Positions 46,710 to 55,987 are shown, counted from the stretch's first letter. The stretch: DNA of 64,000 nt from Bradyrhizobium prioriisuperbiae (GCF_032397745.1 NZ_CP135921.1:7738501-7802500); one strand, 5' to 3'. Notes: a model not told the origin generated them from the sequence alone. A program made the numbers and translations.

Positions 46710-47543
46710 TCACGGATAGCCGGAACCGGGAGCTTCGACCTCAAGGAGGTCGATCCGAGCAGACGACCTTCCGTGTTTGAGCTCTTGAGGAGAAGTAGCA
46801 GCACTTAGGCAAAACAGTGTTTTTCTATCATCACCGCCGAGAGCGCAAGCGACGCCTCGCCGTCCCGGAAGGTTAATTCTTCGCCGCTCTCTTCCCTCGC
46901 TGTCCAGCTGGACAAAGGCGCCCTCGCCAAATGAGGCGACCCAAATCGATCCGTCACGATCCAAACAAATGCCCGTGGGTCCTTCAGCGCATTCGAAACC
47001 TCGATTGAAGCGCAAGCCGCCGTCGGTATCGATGTCATACTCAGCCAGATATGCGCGATCCATCTCGGCAATCGTGAGCCGGCGGTGATCGGCGGAGACC
47101 GCGATTCCGGTAGGAAAGTGTAATCCCTCGGCTACGACGCGCATCTTGCCATCTGGCATGACCAAAATGATACGACCCGTAGCTCCTCGCTTTAGGGCTA
47201 GCGGCCAAGCGATGCCAAGGTCGCCGACATACGCGCGCCCCAATCCGTCGACGACCATATCGCCCAGCGTGCCGGCGGCAATGTGGGACAAATCCGCATA
47301 GAGCGATAGTTGCTCATTAGAGAAAGCGAGCAAACGCCTGCGAAAAGTTGTCAGAACCACAAGCCTACCGTCAGGCAGGACACCCATGCCGCAGGGAGCA
47401 TCGTTAAACGTTGCATGTTGCCGAAGGTCTCGTGAAGGGCCAATACTCAACAACTTTCGGGCGAGGCAATCGACGAACCAAAGTCGCCCTTGATGCCATC
47501 GCGGCCCCTCAAAATATTTCCCTCCATCGATCGCAGCTGTCAT
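46710..47543 (-). CDS. SMP-30/gluconolactonase family protein
   Basis: From ATG at 47543 the protein has 277 residues and opens KYFEGPRWHQGRLWFVDCLARKL, the metal-binding Glu start of SMP-30-type six-bladed propellers. Later blades show GMGVLPDGRLVVLT, LGDMVVDGLGRAYVGD and FPTGIAVSADHRRLTIAE with the expected Asn/Asp region partly replaced. A TTG at 47567 would add eight residues. These enzymes hydrolyse lactones or phosphotriesters with a divalent metal. It is the only minus-strand gene inside the cluster and is divergent from the FadD-like ligase across about 240 bases. Confidence 0.85.
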   Translation of the reverse strand: MTAAIDGGKYFEGPRWHQGRLWFVDCLARKLLSIGPSRDLRQHATFNDAPCGMGVLPDGRLVVLTTFRRRLLAFSNEQLSLYADLSHIAAGTLGDMVVDGLGRAYVGDLGIAWPLALKRGATGRIILVMPDGKMRVVAEGLHFPTGIAVSADHRRLTIAEMDRAYLAEYDIDTDGGLRFNRGFECAEGPTGICLDRDGSIWVASFGEGAFVQLDSEGRERRRINLPGRRGVACALGGDDRKTLFCLSAATSPQELKHGRSSARIDLLEVEAPGSGYP

Positions 47544-47780
47544 TCTCGATTTCGTCAAATCGGTCAAGGCCCGCCCCCTTCTCTCCGCTTTTCGGCTTGT
47601 ATGAACTCAGCGCAATCATCGACGCTGTGTCGAACTTGGCGTGGTCGCGATGCAACCGCGAGAATATTCTGCTCTGTAAAACAAAGTATGCTGGCACCGC
47701 GTGCTCGGCTTGGCGCTATATTGAAGCATCCATGCGAGAGACCGAGATTCAGTCTTTTACAAGAATTAAGGGAGAAGTTC

Positions 47781-49475
47781 TTGGAAGCGCATATCTGGGA
47801 GAAATCATATCCCGTTGGCACTCAGTGGGGAGCTCCGTTGCCTCCAGCCGCGACTATCGAGCACTTCCTCGAGAAGGCAGCAGATAAGCTGCCGGAAAGG
47901 GCAGCAGTCACATTTTATGATCAGGTCTTGACCTATTCAGAGTTATGGCAGCTTGCAAAGCGAGCGGCCAGGGGATTGCAGCAGCAGGGAGTGGGTCCGG
48001 GCGTGCAAGTCGGCCTACATCTTTCGAATTGTCCGCAATTGGTCATTTGTTTCTTCGCGATTCTGGTAGCCGGCGGACGTGTCGTGCTGCTTAATCCAGA
48101 ACTGGCTGAAGGCGAAATACGCAATCAAGTGGCGGATTCAGAGATCCGTTTAGCCATTACATTTGCAGCGACCAAAATCTCCGAACGCATCGCTCCGCTG
48201 CTGAAAAGTGGAGATCTAGATACACTAGTCGTTTGCACGGCGGAGGACCTGCCCTGCAGAGGGATTCTCTCCGTATCGCCCTCGTTTTACCGCACGCCCG
48301 AGCCGCGCGAGATGAAATTCAAGGACCTCATCGCCAATGACGGCTTGTTCGTTTACCATCCCCGGGGGGCACTGGATCGAGAGATTGCAGTCATTCTTTA
48401 CACGGGCGGGACGACAGGGCTACCGAAGGGAGTGATGCTTTCACATGCAGGCCTATGTGCGATGGTCAATATTGACCTCGCCTGGACTGGCAACTGCCGA
48501 CGCTACGGAAAGGACACGACGTTGGTCGTCCTGCCTCTCTTCCACGTCTTTGGCATGTCGATTCTTATGCTTTCTTCAATAGCTGCAGCTGCGCACATAG
48601 TTCTGCACGTGCGTTTCGATCCCGAACAGATTTTACTCGACATCAAGCGAATGCGCGTCACCACTTTTGCCGCTGTTCCAACCATGTACGCCGCGATTAT
48701 TGATCTGCTTGAAAGCAAGATATCTGACCTGTCCTCGCTAAGATATTGCACCTGCGGCGGCGCACCTATAGCCGCGGATATGCTTGCCAAGTTTGAGACG
48801 CTAACGGGGCAAATGCTGAGAGAGGGCTACGGCTTGACCGAGACCGCGGCAGTGGCAGCAATGCATCCCCTCGAAGGTCCGATACGGCCCGGCACCGTTG
48901 GCGTCCCTCAACCACACACCGTAATAGAAATTGTCGACTTTGAAACGGGTATGACTGTTCTGCCTCACGGCGAGCAAGGAGAGGTCTGCATTCGTGGCCC
49001 TCAATTGATGAGCGGGTACTGGAAGCAACCGGATGAGACGGCTTTTGTCTTTCGCGGTAACCGCTTCCACACGGGCGACATAGGCTTCCTCGACCAGGAT
49101 GGCTACCTTACTCTTGCTGATCGCAAGAAGGATATGATCATCTCGCTTGGCCACAAGGTCTTTCCTCGGCAGATTGAGGCGGCCATCTACATGCATCCCG
49201 ATGTCAACGAAGTAATCGTGATCGGCATTCCGCACCCCGAACTTGGCCAGGCCGCCAAAGCATTTATTGCGTTTAAACCTGGCCGACCAGAATTGAGCTT
49301 AAGGAAGGTCGCAGCCTTTCTGTCAAATAAGCTAGCCTGGTTCGAGATACCGGTTGCTGTGGAGATTCGGCCTAGCTTGCCGAAAACTGCTGTCGGAAAG
49401 CTCTCGAAGAAGAAGTTGCTAGACGAAATAGACGTAGCAACACGGCTTTCATCCGCATCAGATGCTGCCTATTAG
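47781..49475 (+). CDS. FadD-like acyl-CoA/acyl-AMP ligase
   Basis: I place the start at a TTG (47781) with AAGGGAGA six bases upstream, giving 564 residues; the longer open frame to 47490 overlaps the divergent gene. The protein has the P-loop YTGGTTGLPKGVM (208-220), PLFHVFGMS, EGYGLTETAA, GEVCIRGPQLMSGYW and the hinge RKKDMIISLGHKVFP. The catalytic C-terminal lysine lies in PKTAVGKLSKKKLL. It is closest in style to long-chain fatty-acid CoA ligases. It lacks FAAL-type motifs, so it may feed CoA thioesters to the KAS-like protein that follows. Confidence 0.88.
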   Translation: MEAHIWEKSYPVGTQWGAPLPPAATIEHFLEKAADKLPERAAVTFYDQVLTYSELWQLAKRAARGLQQQGVGPGVQVGLHLSNCPQLVICFFAILVAGGRVVLLNPELAEGEIRNQVADSEIRLAITFAATKISERIAPLLKSGDLDTLVVCTAEDLPCRGILSVSPSFYRTPEPREMKFKDLIANDGLFVYHPRGALDREIAVILYTGGTTGLPKGVMLSHAGLCAMVNIDLAWTGNCRRYGKDTTLVVLPLFHVFGMSILMLSSIAAAAHIVLHVRFDPEQILLDIKRMRVTTFAAVPTMYAAIIDLLESKISDLSSLRYCTCGGAPIAADMLAKFETLTGQMLREGYGLTETAAVAAMHPLEGPIRPGTVGVPQPHTVIEIVDFETGMTVLPHGEQGEVCIRGPQLMSGYWKQPDETAFVFRGNRFHTGDIGFLDQDGYLTLADRKKDMIISLGHKVFPRQIEAAIYMHPDVNEVIVIGIPHPELGQAAKAFIAFKPGRPELSLRKVAAFLSNKLAWFEIPVAVEIRPSLPKTAVGKLSKKKLLDEIDVATRLSSASDAAY

Positions 49476-49589
49476 TGGCCACCAACTCTGGACAGTCCCT
49501 TCTGGTGAGGAATCCTGCGCGTGACGTGGGTTAATTGAGATGATTCGTGAGCATTCACGCGCGGCCAGAGCACAGCCAGAGAGGCCAAA

Positions 49590-50540
49590 ATGGATATCTT
49601 CCTGGACGCTATTCACTACAAGCTCGGCGATATTCTGCCTATTGACGAGTTACCCGAATTTGAAAACAGAGCCAAGGACCTCGACCTTCTGAAGACGGTG
49701 GGCCACCAATCGTGTTCGGTCTATCAGGGGAGCGCTGAGGATCTTTTCGCGCAAATGTGCGGCCAATTTAGTGATGCAGAACCTGAAAAAATTCGCAAAG
49801 TTGATACGCTTATAACGACAGCTAAGATTGACAGTCGATTCTTCTATCGGACCCTGCTGTCCCTTGGAGTTAACGACGTATCTGTAATTGAGATCGGCGG
49901 CAGCCACTGCTGCAGCACGCTAACTGCTATTAAAATAGCCTCCAGTCTTATAAAGGCTGGAAGGGCGGAAAACGTACTTTTACTCACCTGCGATGTATGG
50001 CCGAACACCAAGCCTAGAGGCTTTTTGGGGGGCTTCGCATTATTCGGCGACGGCGCCACCAGTTGCCTGATCTCAAAAGACGTCGGCGCTTACCGTATTC
50101 TGGATGAAGAAGATATTGTGCACTGGAAACTTGTAAAGAGTGACCCTAACAGGGACTTCTCAGAAAGATTTCCAAAACTCTGCTATGAAGCTCTAAGCAA
50201 CGCGCTTGTCTCCCTAAAGAAAAAAATGTCGGGGCGACTTACATTCGCGAACAGCAAAACAGCTTTGATTACAGTCAACGTTGGTATCGTAGCACAAACC
50301 CAGCATTTAGGGCTTGGCGTTCCGGTGATGCCGGCGTTCGTCAAGAACATCGAGCGGACTGGACATATTCTATGCGGCGACTACCTGCTCAATCTAAGGG
50401 ACTACAGCCAGGAGCAGGCTGCGCAGCCGGTCGAACGGATTCTTCTCGTGGGAACTGGCATGTCGACAGCCACGTTTCCTTCGCAAGACGAGGCAACCGT
50501 AGCGGGCGCGCGCGGCATTCTCGTGTTGGAGCCGACCTAG
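49590..50540 (+). CDS. KAS III (FabH)-like thiolase-fold protein with altered catalytic triad
   Basis: This 316-residue protein keeps the thiolase fold of beta-ketoacyl-ACP synthase III: IEIGGSHCCSTLTAIKIAS with nucleophile Cys107, VLLLTCDVWP and LFGDGATSCLI. The canonical His motif (VPHQAN in FabH) aligns with ITVNVGI, giving Asn230, and the canonical Asn motif (GNTSAAS) aligns with GHILCGD, giving His259. Decarboxylative condensation is thus doubtful; acyl transfer to an alcohol, amine or carrier, as in CerJ-like enzymes, is an alternative. The gene is notably AT-rich within the cluster, with TTA and AAA codons. A carrier protein gene follows. Confidence 0.82.
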   Translation: MDIFLDAIHYKLGDILPIDELPEFENRAKDLDLLKTVGHQSCSVYQGSAEDLFAQMCGQFSDAEPEKIRKVDTLITTAKIDSRFFYRTLLSLGVNDVSVIEIGGSHCCSTLTAIKIASSLIKAGRAENVLLLTCDVWPNTKPRGFLGGFALFGDGATSCLISKDVGAYRILDEEDIVHWKLVKSDPNRDFSERFPKLCYEALSNALVSLKKKMSGRLTFANSKTALITVNVGIVAQTQHLGLGVPVMPAFVKNIERTGHILCGDYLLNLRDYSQEQAAQPVERILLVGTGMSTATFPSQDEATVAGARGILVLEPT

Positions 50541-50592
50541 GAAACGGCGAACCAATTATCGTATCAAGCACTTTGGGTTCGGGAGATTGGTC

Positions 50593-50832
50593 GTGCGCAC
50601 TGAAGCGGAAATTGGAAACTGGCTAGTTGCGCAAATCGCAGCGCGGTGTAGTCTCGAAAAATCTCAAGTTGATCCAGATCGAGATCTTGCCGAGTATTGT
50701 TTGGAATCAAGTGAAGCCGTCGACCTTGCCCTTGCGCTGGAGCTTTGGTTGGACAGAGAAATCGATCTGACGCTTTTTTGGGAAGAAAAGACCGTCAATG
50801 ACTTCGTAAGAGCCATCTGCCGACAAGCTTGA
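50593..50832 (+). CDS. Free-standing acyl carrier protein, FAAL-partner style
   Basis: From GTG at 50593 (GGGAGA six bases upstream) the protein has 79 residues. It resembles carrier domains that pair with fatty acyl-AMP ligases: a pattern DRDLAEYCLESSEAVDLALALE, with Ser39 as likely phosphopantetheine site. The usual D-S-L/V is here E-S-S. The C-terminal half (WLDREIDLTLFWEEKTVNDFV) also fits this type. It follows the KAS-like gene by 52 bases and precedes the MFS gene, and is probably loaded by the FAAL at 58805. Confidence 0.82.
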   Translation: MRTEAEIGNWLVAQIAARCSLEKSQVDPDRDLAEYCLESSEAVDLALALELWLDREIDLTLFWEEKTVNDFVRAICRQA

Positions 50833-50880
50833 TCGATCCTTTGAAGGTCGAGCTTCGATCGAGGGCTGGGAGCAGCTTAA

Positions 50881-52152
50881 GTGACTGATATGGCGCCATC
50901 GTCCCGCGGTGCACCGGCTGACGAATTCCGGCGTGGATGGCCAGTCGTGGCTGCCTGCTTTTGCGTTGCAACATTCGCCTGGGGTTTCGGCTTCTATGGT
51001 AAGTCTGTGTATGTCGGTGTCTTGCATGACGCGCGTGGCTGGCCACTTTCGTTGATTACGACGGCGACGACGATTTTTTATTTCGCGGGCGGTGTTGCAC
51101 TCATCTACGTTCATCGCGTCATTAGAACCTTAGGACCTCAGTTCCTGCTCTTTTTGGGTATTGTGATCCTCGGTGTCGCGACCATCGGCTTCACCTGGTC
51201 GCAGTCTCCCTGGCAGCTTTTCGCCTGGAGCCTTCTCATGGCCGTCGGTTGGGCCTGCACGACTGTCACAGCGATTGCGATTACAATTTCGTACTGGTTT
51301 GACCGCCGCCGTGGGTTTGCCTTGAAGATGGCATTAAATGGCGCAAGCGCTGGCGGCTTTACGATAGCGCCGTTGATGGCCAGCGCCATTGATCGCTTTG
51401 GCCTCGAGAACGGAGTTGCGCTACTGGTCATTGCATGTCTCGTCCTCCTCGTCCCAACGATCTTCATCGGAATAAGGCGCAATCCGCCCTCGGCTGTTAG
51501 CGTTGTCGGGCCAGAGCAGGCTTCAGCAAAGCACGATGATCGTCCGGCTCTTCAGAATGAGGGAGAGGCATTCCGCAGCCTGCATTTCTGGTCGATTGCC
51601 CTGCCTTTCGCATTGTCACTTACGGCGCAAGTTGGCTTCATCATCAACCAAGTTGCTCTGTTGTTGCCCCATCTCGGCATCGACGGCGCTGGCATCGCGA
51701 TCGCACTTACCGCAATCGCAGCAGTTGTGGGGCGGTCCGCCTTGGCTCCGTTTATCGACAGGCTGAACCAGCGACGCGCATCATCTATCGCTTTCGCTTG
51801 GCAGGCGGCGGGCCTCGCCGTGATAATAATCATGCCGGATAGTACGGCCGCTCTCTACATTGGTTGCATCATTGTTGGACTTTCCGTTGGAAATATTGTC
51901 TCTCTGCCGATACTTGTCATCCAGCACGAGTTTGCTCCCCGTTCGTTTGGTCTCGTCGTTGGCCTCAACTCTACTGTGATTACGCTGATCAGCGCCGCGG
52001 GACCGGCCCTCTTCGGTCTCGCGCATGATTTGAGTGGAACCTATGCGGCTTCGCTTTGCCTTTGCATTGGCCTACAAATGGCAAGTTGCCTTACAATTCT
52101 GTGCTCACCGCGGGCTGTTCGTAGTTCAGCGGCGGTAGCTGAAACCGGCTAG
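50881..52152 (+). CDS. Major facilitator superfamily transporter
   Basis: This 423-residue membrane protein has twelve hydrophobic segments in two halves of six, with a central cytoplasmic loop near residues 200-225. It starts at GTG 50881 with GGGAG upstream; ATG at 50890 is also possible. A pattern DRRRGFALKMALNGASAGG after helix 4 resembles monocarboxylate/oxalate-type MFS proteins. It is the only exporter candidate in the large cluster and probably moves the product or a precursor across the inner membrane. Confidence 0.9.
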   Translation: MTDMAPSSRGAPADEFRRGWPVVAACFCVATFAWGFGFYGKSVYVGVLHDARGWPLSLITTATTIFYFAGGVALIYVHRVIRTLGPQFLLFLGIVILGVATIGFTWSQSPWQLFAWSLLMAVGWACTTVTAIAITISYWFDRRRGFALKMALNGASAGGFTIAPLMASAIDRFGLENGVALLVIACLVLLVPTIFIGIRRNPPSAVSVVGPEQASAKHDDRPALQNEGEAFRSLHFWSIALPFALSLTAQVGFIINQVALLLPHLGIDGAGIAIALTAIAAVVGRSALAPFIDRLNQRRASSIAFAWQAAGLAVIIIMPDSTAALYIGCIIVGLSVGNIVSLPILVIQHEFAPRSFGLVVGLNSTVITLISAAGPALFGLAHDLSGTYAASLCLCIGLQMASCLTILCSPRAVRSSAAVAETG

Positions 52153-52258
52153 CCTACGCTCCAGATGTTCGCACTTTGAGCCCATGTCCTTTACGATGCG
52201 ATGAATGGTAGGCCGCACTGCACCGCGAGAAATATGCAGACTGCTGATGGAGGATCTC

Positions 52259-52279
52259 ATGAAAGGGACGCCCCAATGA
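52259..52279 (+). CDS. Six-codon mini-ORF coupled to the carrier protein gene
   Basis: A GGAGG site at 52249-52253 precedes an ATG at 52259 that opens a six-codon frame (MKGTPQ) ending in TGA at 52277-52279. The stop overlaps the ATG of the carrier gene at 52276 (ATGA). The strong ribosome-binding site thus serves the mini-ORF, and the carrier is probably translated by re-initiation. It may instead be the scar of a small deletion. Confidence 0.4.
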   Translation: MKGTPQ

Positions 52280-52563
52280 CGTCCGCGGACGTGGACCCGA
52301 ACTCGGCGAAGCGGGTCAGACAGGTGACGGATGTCGAATTGGTCAAGGTTTGGGCAGAAACATTGCAGCTTGAGCACGTGGATATGGATGCAAATGTGTT
52401 CGAGCTTGGTGCGGATTCTCTCGCTATTGTGCAGGTATGTATGAAACTGCGCGAGATATTCGATCAAGAAATCCGCGTGTCGACATTATTTCGGTTCCCT
52501 ACGATTCGTAGCCTTGCGGAGCATTTAAGGCAGCAGAGTGACCGACGCGCGTCGCGATATTAA
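52276..52563 (+). CDS. Free-standing peptidyl/acyl carrier protein, NRPS thiolation style
   Basis: This 95-residue protein has the pattern VWAETLQLEHVDMDANVFELGADSLAIVQV with the classic LGADSL motif; Ser48 should carry phosphopantetheine. The end LFRFPTIRSLAEHLRQ is typical of NRPS thiolation domains. It differs from the carrier at 50593, which suggests two separate loaded intermediates, one acyl and one amino-acid-like. It has no attached condensation or adenylation domain. Confidence 0.88.
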   Translation: MTSADVDPNSAKRVRQVTDVELVKVWAETLQLEHVDMDANVFELGADSLAIVQVCMKLREIFDQEIRVSTLFRFPTIRSLAEHLRQQSDRRASRY

Positions 52564-53114
52564 TCTACCGCGCTATCAGAGGCTCCAAGTGCGATTGAGC
52601 CTTGCTGATAACCCGTAGCGATGTTTTTGCGTCAACCACCCCCAGGAGAACGACGATAAGGTGGTGACGACAATCGACCTCGTCCAATGTGCGATCGCGG
52701 ATCAAAATAACCATCCGTCGAGAATCGCGGATTGGACGAGCGCCGCGCGACGGCCGCCCCTCAAGTGGATTCACGCCGGCTTGCTCCAGTTCTTGCGTTG
52801 CCCAGCGGGATGTAGCGCGCATTTAAGGTGATCCATCAGACCTATCGAGCTGGACCGAGCGAACCCCAGTGTTGCGCCCGAGTCGACGCAGATCATCTGA
52901 TGCTGCACAACAGCATGTCCATCCTTGTGTGTACGGAGAAGAATTCGCGTTCGTGCACGATCGAATGGATTGGCAGGCCCGCGCCGCGCTTGTTCTAATG
53001 GCCTCAAGCAAGGCTGAAACCAGCAAGTCAGTTAGAGTCAGATCGCCTAGAGCGCCTCGAAGTATTCCGATTGCATCCAAATGGGCTAGCCTGCCCTACT
53101 TTACGAGAGGTCAT
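52564..53114. other. 551-base intergenic region
   Basis: No gene is recognised. Minus-strand frames of 60-85 codons overlap each other and lack ribosome-binding sites. A plus-strand extension of the next gene to 52869 is open but does not look coding (Arg/Ser-rich). It may hold a promoter for the second half of the cluster or a decayed insertion. Confidence 0.4.
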
Positions 53115-54602
53115 ATGCCAGTTCCGAGCCGCCTCCAGTATCCCGCAGACATCGAGCCATTGGTAAATTTCATCGAGGAGACGCCGACAGAAGTGGTCGT
53201 TGAGCGTTTGTTGGAGAAGCTGCGTAACGGGCTTCCGCTCCAGACAGCATTAACGGCCTCGGCCCTGGCGGTGACTCGCTCCACCGATATGCCATCACAG
53301 CATCACGGCGGCCCTCTGCATTCGTTGGCGGGACTCTACGCGACCTCTAAGTTAGCTCATCGGCTCGACGGTGAGCGACGCTTCATCCCGGTGCTGCAAC
53401 ACGTAGTGCTTTCCAACAAAAATATCCGACACCCCGCGATGGGGCCATACCAGTTGCTCGAGTTCGAACCTCTTGATGCTGGCGGTGTCGAGGCTACCAA
53501 GTCCGCATTCCAGGCCGCCGTTGCGTGGGGCGACTACAACCATACAGATCATCTGTTTCTTTCACTCTGGAGCCAGATGCCAACCATAAAAGCCTTCGAT
53601 CTCCTCATTAGCGTGGCGATTCGAAAGAATTTCCATGATGATCATTATTTCATCTTGCCGGGCCTCCTGTGGCGCGCGTTTGAAACAGGCGTAATCGACA
53701 AGAGATACTTACCGCTGCTGATGCGGCCGGTCGTGCGCTACGTGACACGGCATCCGATTGTTTCCGATGATACGATCGCCTCGCCAATGCCGGCAATAGA
53801 CGCACTAATCGAAAAGCACGAACTTTTGACCCGTGTCCTGCGTCAGAAGACGGGGGACGATGAAACCCACGAAATCGGTCGCCTCGGCGAGGCCCTTGGC
53901 CGATGCGATGACTACGGCGATATTCCGCCGATGATCGCCGACGCGCTGGCTCGAGGATTGTCAATAGAGGGCGCTGGCGAGGCTCTCTCCATCGGTGCTT
54001 GCAGCCTATTCCTGCGCTCGCAGACCGGCAACCCAATGGACGTTCATCTTCACACCAGCGCAAATTTGCGACGCTACTTACTTGGTGTCGACGGTCTCAG
54101 CGTGAGCAACAAATTACTGCTGCTCTTAACCTGGCATACCGGACCAGAGATCCGTTTGACGCAGAGCCGAATGGATCCTGCGCAGCGGTCGACCCAGCCA
54201 ACGGCCCCGTCCGAGCCTGGGCGCTCGCAGGCAGGCCTCCTGGACGCTATAATTCAGAGTATTCATGCTCAGCCGCCGACCGATTGGTCAAAGGTGGTAA
54301 GCCAAGACCTCATGCTAGCCGTACCGGAAGTCAAGACGACTGTTAACCTGACGCAATATTACGTCCAGCATGGCTACAATTCGGAGGCGCTTATCGGAAA
54401 GCTAGCTGAAATTGCGTGTCACGATGACTTTACGGAAACCCACGCCGTCAAGCACCATCAATCTATCGTCGAAGAGTTTCATACTACGCGCGAACCTTGG
54501 CGATGGATGCATTTGGTATGCGGCGCGAAAGCAGCAGCGATCTCTTTCGGCAAGAGCACGGCCGTCTACGAGGAGTACCTGAAACTGGCGACGGCGGCTT
54601 AG
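53115..54602 (+). CDS. Unrecognised 495-residue protein with many histidines
   Basis: I do not recognise the family. The ATG at 53115 has GAGAGG at good spacing. The protein is mostly helical in appearance, without signal peptide or membrane segment. Near the N-terminus, MPSQHHGGPLHSLAGL holds His63, His64 and His69, followed by His82, His96 and His106; a middle NHTDHLFLSLW, a late VHLHTSANLRRYLLG and a C-terminal THAVKHHQSIVEEFH add more. Such repeated His clusters suggest a metal site, possibly di-iron or heme, but this is inference. A Pro/Ser-rich linker lies near residues 375-390. It stands alone, 551 bases after the carrier and 331 before the reductase. Confidence 0.85.
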   Translation: MPVPSRLQYPADIEPLVNFIEETPTEVVVERLLEKLRNGLPLQTALTASALAVTRSTDMPSQHHGGPLHSLAGLYATSKLAHRLDGERRFIPVLQHVVLSNKNIRHPAMGPYQLLEFEPLDAGGVEATKSAFQAAVAWGDYNHTDHLFLSLWSQMPTIKAFDLLISVAIRKNFHDDHYFILPGLLWRAFETGVIDKRYLPLLMRPVVRYVTRHPIVSDDTIASPMPAIDALIEKHELLTRVLRQKTGDDETHEIGRLGEALGRCDDYGDIPPMIADALARGLSIEGAGEALSIGACSLFLRSQTGNPMDVHLHTSANLRRYLLGVDGLSVSNKLLLLLTWHTGPEIRLTQSRMDPAQRSTQPTAPSEPGRSQAGLLDAIIQSIHAQPPTDWSKVVSQDLMLAVPEVKTTVNLTQYYVQHGYNSEALIGKLAEIACHDDFTETHAVKHHQSIVEEFHTTREPWRWMHLVCGAKAAAISFGKSTAVYEEYLKLATAA

Positions 54603-54933
54603 CTGCCCCGCGAGCAAGCCACCCATCTCCCTCGCAAAATACTCAACTCGTCAGCAACGCCGGCGAATACTATCGGCGATTACGAACCAGCGCAACGGAC
54701 CTGATCCGACCTGGCCCGTGCGAAGAAACGTTCTTGGCTTGACTTCATCAGAACGACAACACCGGGCCAACAGCAGCTCCAACGGTCGGATCCGAAGCAT
54801 TCGACGAAGTAGCTCGAGCATTTGTTTTTCGTATCAGCCGGCCTGCCGACGTTGCCGTGCGCTTGAGGAGAACTGTCAATCCAATCAGCTTGCAGCTCAG
54901 TTCGCAGCCCTGTTTTGTTTGGAGTAAGGCCTC
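54603..54933. other. 331-base intergenic region
   Basis: No gene is supported. A short plus-strand frame without start codon runs into the reductase ribosome-binding site (GGAGTAAGG). The region may contain a promoter. Confidence 0.4.
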
Positions 54934-55923
54934 ATGATCCGGCGAAGATTGGGAAAGTCCGATCTCCATATCACACCCCTCGGCATCGGGACATGGGCGA
55001 TGGGTGGTCCCATCAAGAACTGGGGTCGAGGTCCTCAGTCCGACCACGACTCGCTCGCTGCGATGGAACGAGCACTTGATATGGGCGTGAATTGGATCGA
55101 CACCGCACCGGTCTACGGCATCGGTCATGCCGAAGAGCTTGTCGGTACCCTGCTCAAACGTAGGGCCGGCGGAACTAGGCCACTCATCTTCACAAAATGC
55201 GGAATACGCTGGGACAAGGACGAGAACTATACCTTAAGCCTCAGCGAGGCGTCACTGCGGCGCGAACTCGAGAAAAGCCTCCTAAGGCTCGGGGCGGAGG
55301 TCATTGATCTTTACCAGATCCATACTCCGTCTTATCCGCGGCGTTCACCGTACAAAGGTGGAATCGAAGAGGCGATGGTCGCTATGTCACGGTTCCGCGC
55401 GGAGGGCAAGGTCCGTGAAATCGGTATCTCAAATTGCGACGTGCCGCAAATCCAAGCCGCATTGTCGATCGCCGAGATCTCATGCCTGCAGCCACAATAT
55501 TCGCTGCTGCAGCGCGAGGTTGAGCAGCAGGTGCTACCCTTCTGCGCCCAGAAAGGAATCGGCGTAATAGTCTATTCGCCCATGCACTCAGGACTGCTTA
55601 GCGGCACGACATCAAAAGAGAAGTTGGCAAGCTTGCCTGAGGATGATTGGCGGCGGCGCCAGCCTGACTTTCAGGAGCCGAAGCTGTCTGTAAATCTAGA
55701 GCAGGCCGAACGGGTGAAGCGGGTCGCGAGGCGATATGGCTGCACGGCCGCGGAGATCGCGGTAGCTTGGACGCTGCGTACAAATTCGGTCACAGGTGCA
55801 ATTGTTGGTCTACGAAAACCTGAACAGGTGGACGCAGTGTTCGGGGCCGCGAGCCGCATCCTAAATAATAATGACATTGCTGAGATTGAGGGGGATCTGA
55901 TTAGGTCGCATAATGACCGATGA
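54934..55923 (+). CDS. Aldo/keto reductase
   Basis: This 329-residue NADPH-dependent oxidoreductase has the TIM-barrel pattern LHITPLGIGTWAMGG, the catalytic Asp56 and Tyr61 in WIDTAPVYG, Lys88 in FTKCG and the His in YQIHTPS. The C-terminal VTGAIVGLRKPEQV fits NADPH binding. It is close to the general stress protein 69/YhdN branch. In the cluster it likely reduces an aldehyde or ketone intermediate. GGAG precedes the ATG; the LOG-type gene follows by 64 bases. Confidence 0.92.
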   Translation: MIRRRLGKSDLHITPLGIGTWAMGGPIKNWGRGPQSDHDSLAAMERALDMGVNWIDTAPVYGIGHAEELVGTLLKRRAGGTRPLIFTKCGIRWDKDENYTLSLSEASLRRELEKSLLRLGAEVIDLYQIHTPSYPRRSPYKGGIEEAMVAMSRFRAEGKVREIGISNCDVPQIQAALSIAEISCLQPQYSLLQREVEQQVLPFCAQKGIGVIVYSPMHSGLLSGTTSKEKLASLPEDDWRRRQPDFQEPKLSVNLEQAERVKRVARRYGCTAAEIAVAWTLRTNSVTGAIVGLRKPEQVDAVFGAASRILNNNDIAEIEGDLIRSHNDR

Positions 55924-55987
55924 GCCAGCACACCTATTTTGTCGCCCCGACGCCGGGCACAACGGTCGACGGACACAGGTGAGAATA

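Noticed and set aside
52869..53114. N-terminal extension of the 495-residue protein
   Set aside because: The added residues are Arg/Ser/Ala-rich and no good ribosome site precedes 52869, while GAGAGG precedes ATG 53115.
54748..55128. Minus-strand 126-codon frame overlapping the aldo/keto reductase start
   Set aside because: It lies opposite a well-supported gene and shows no motif.
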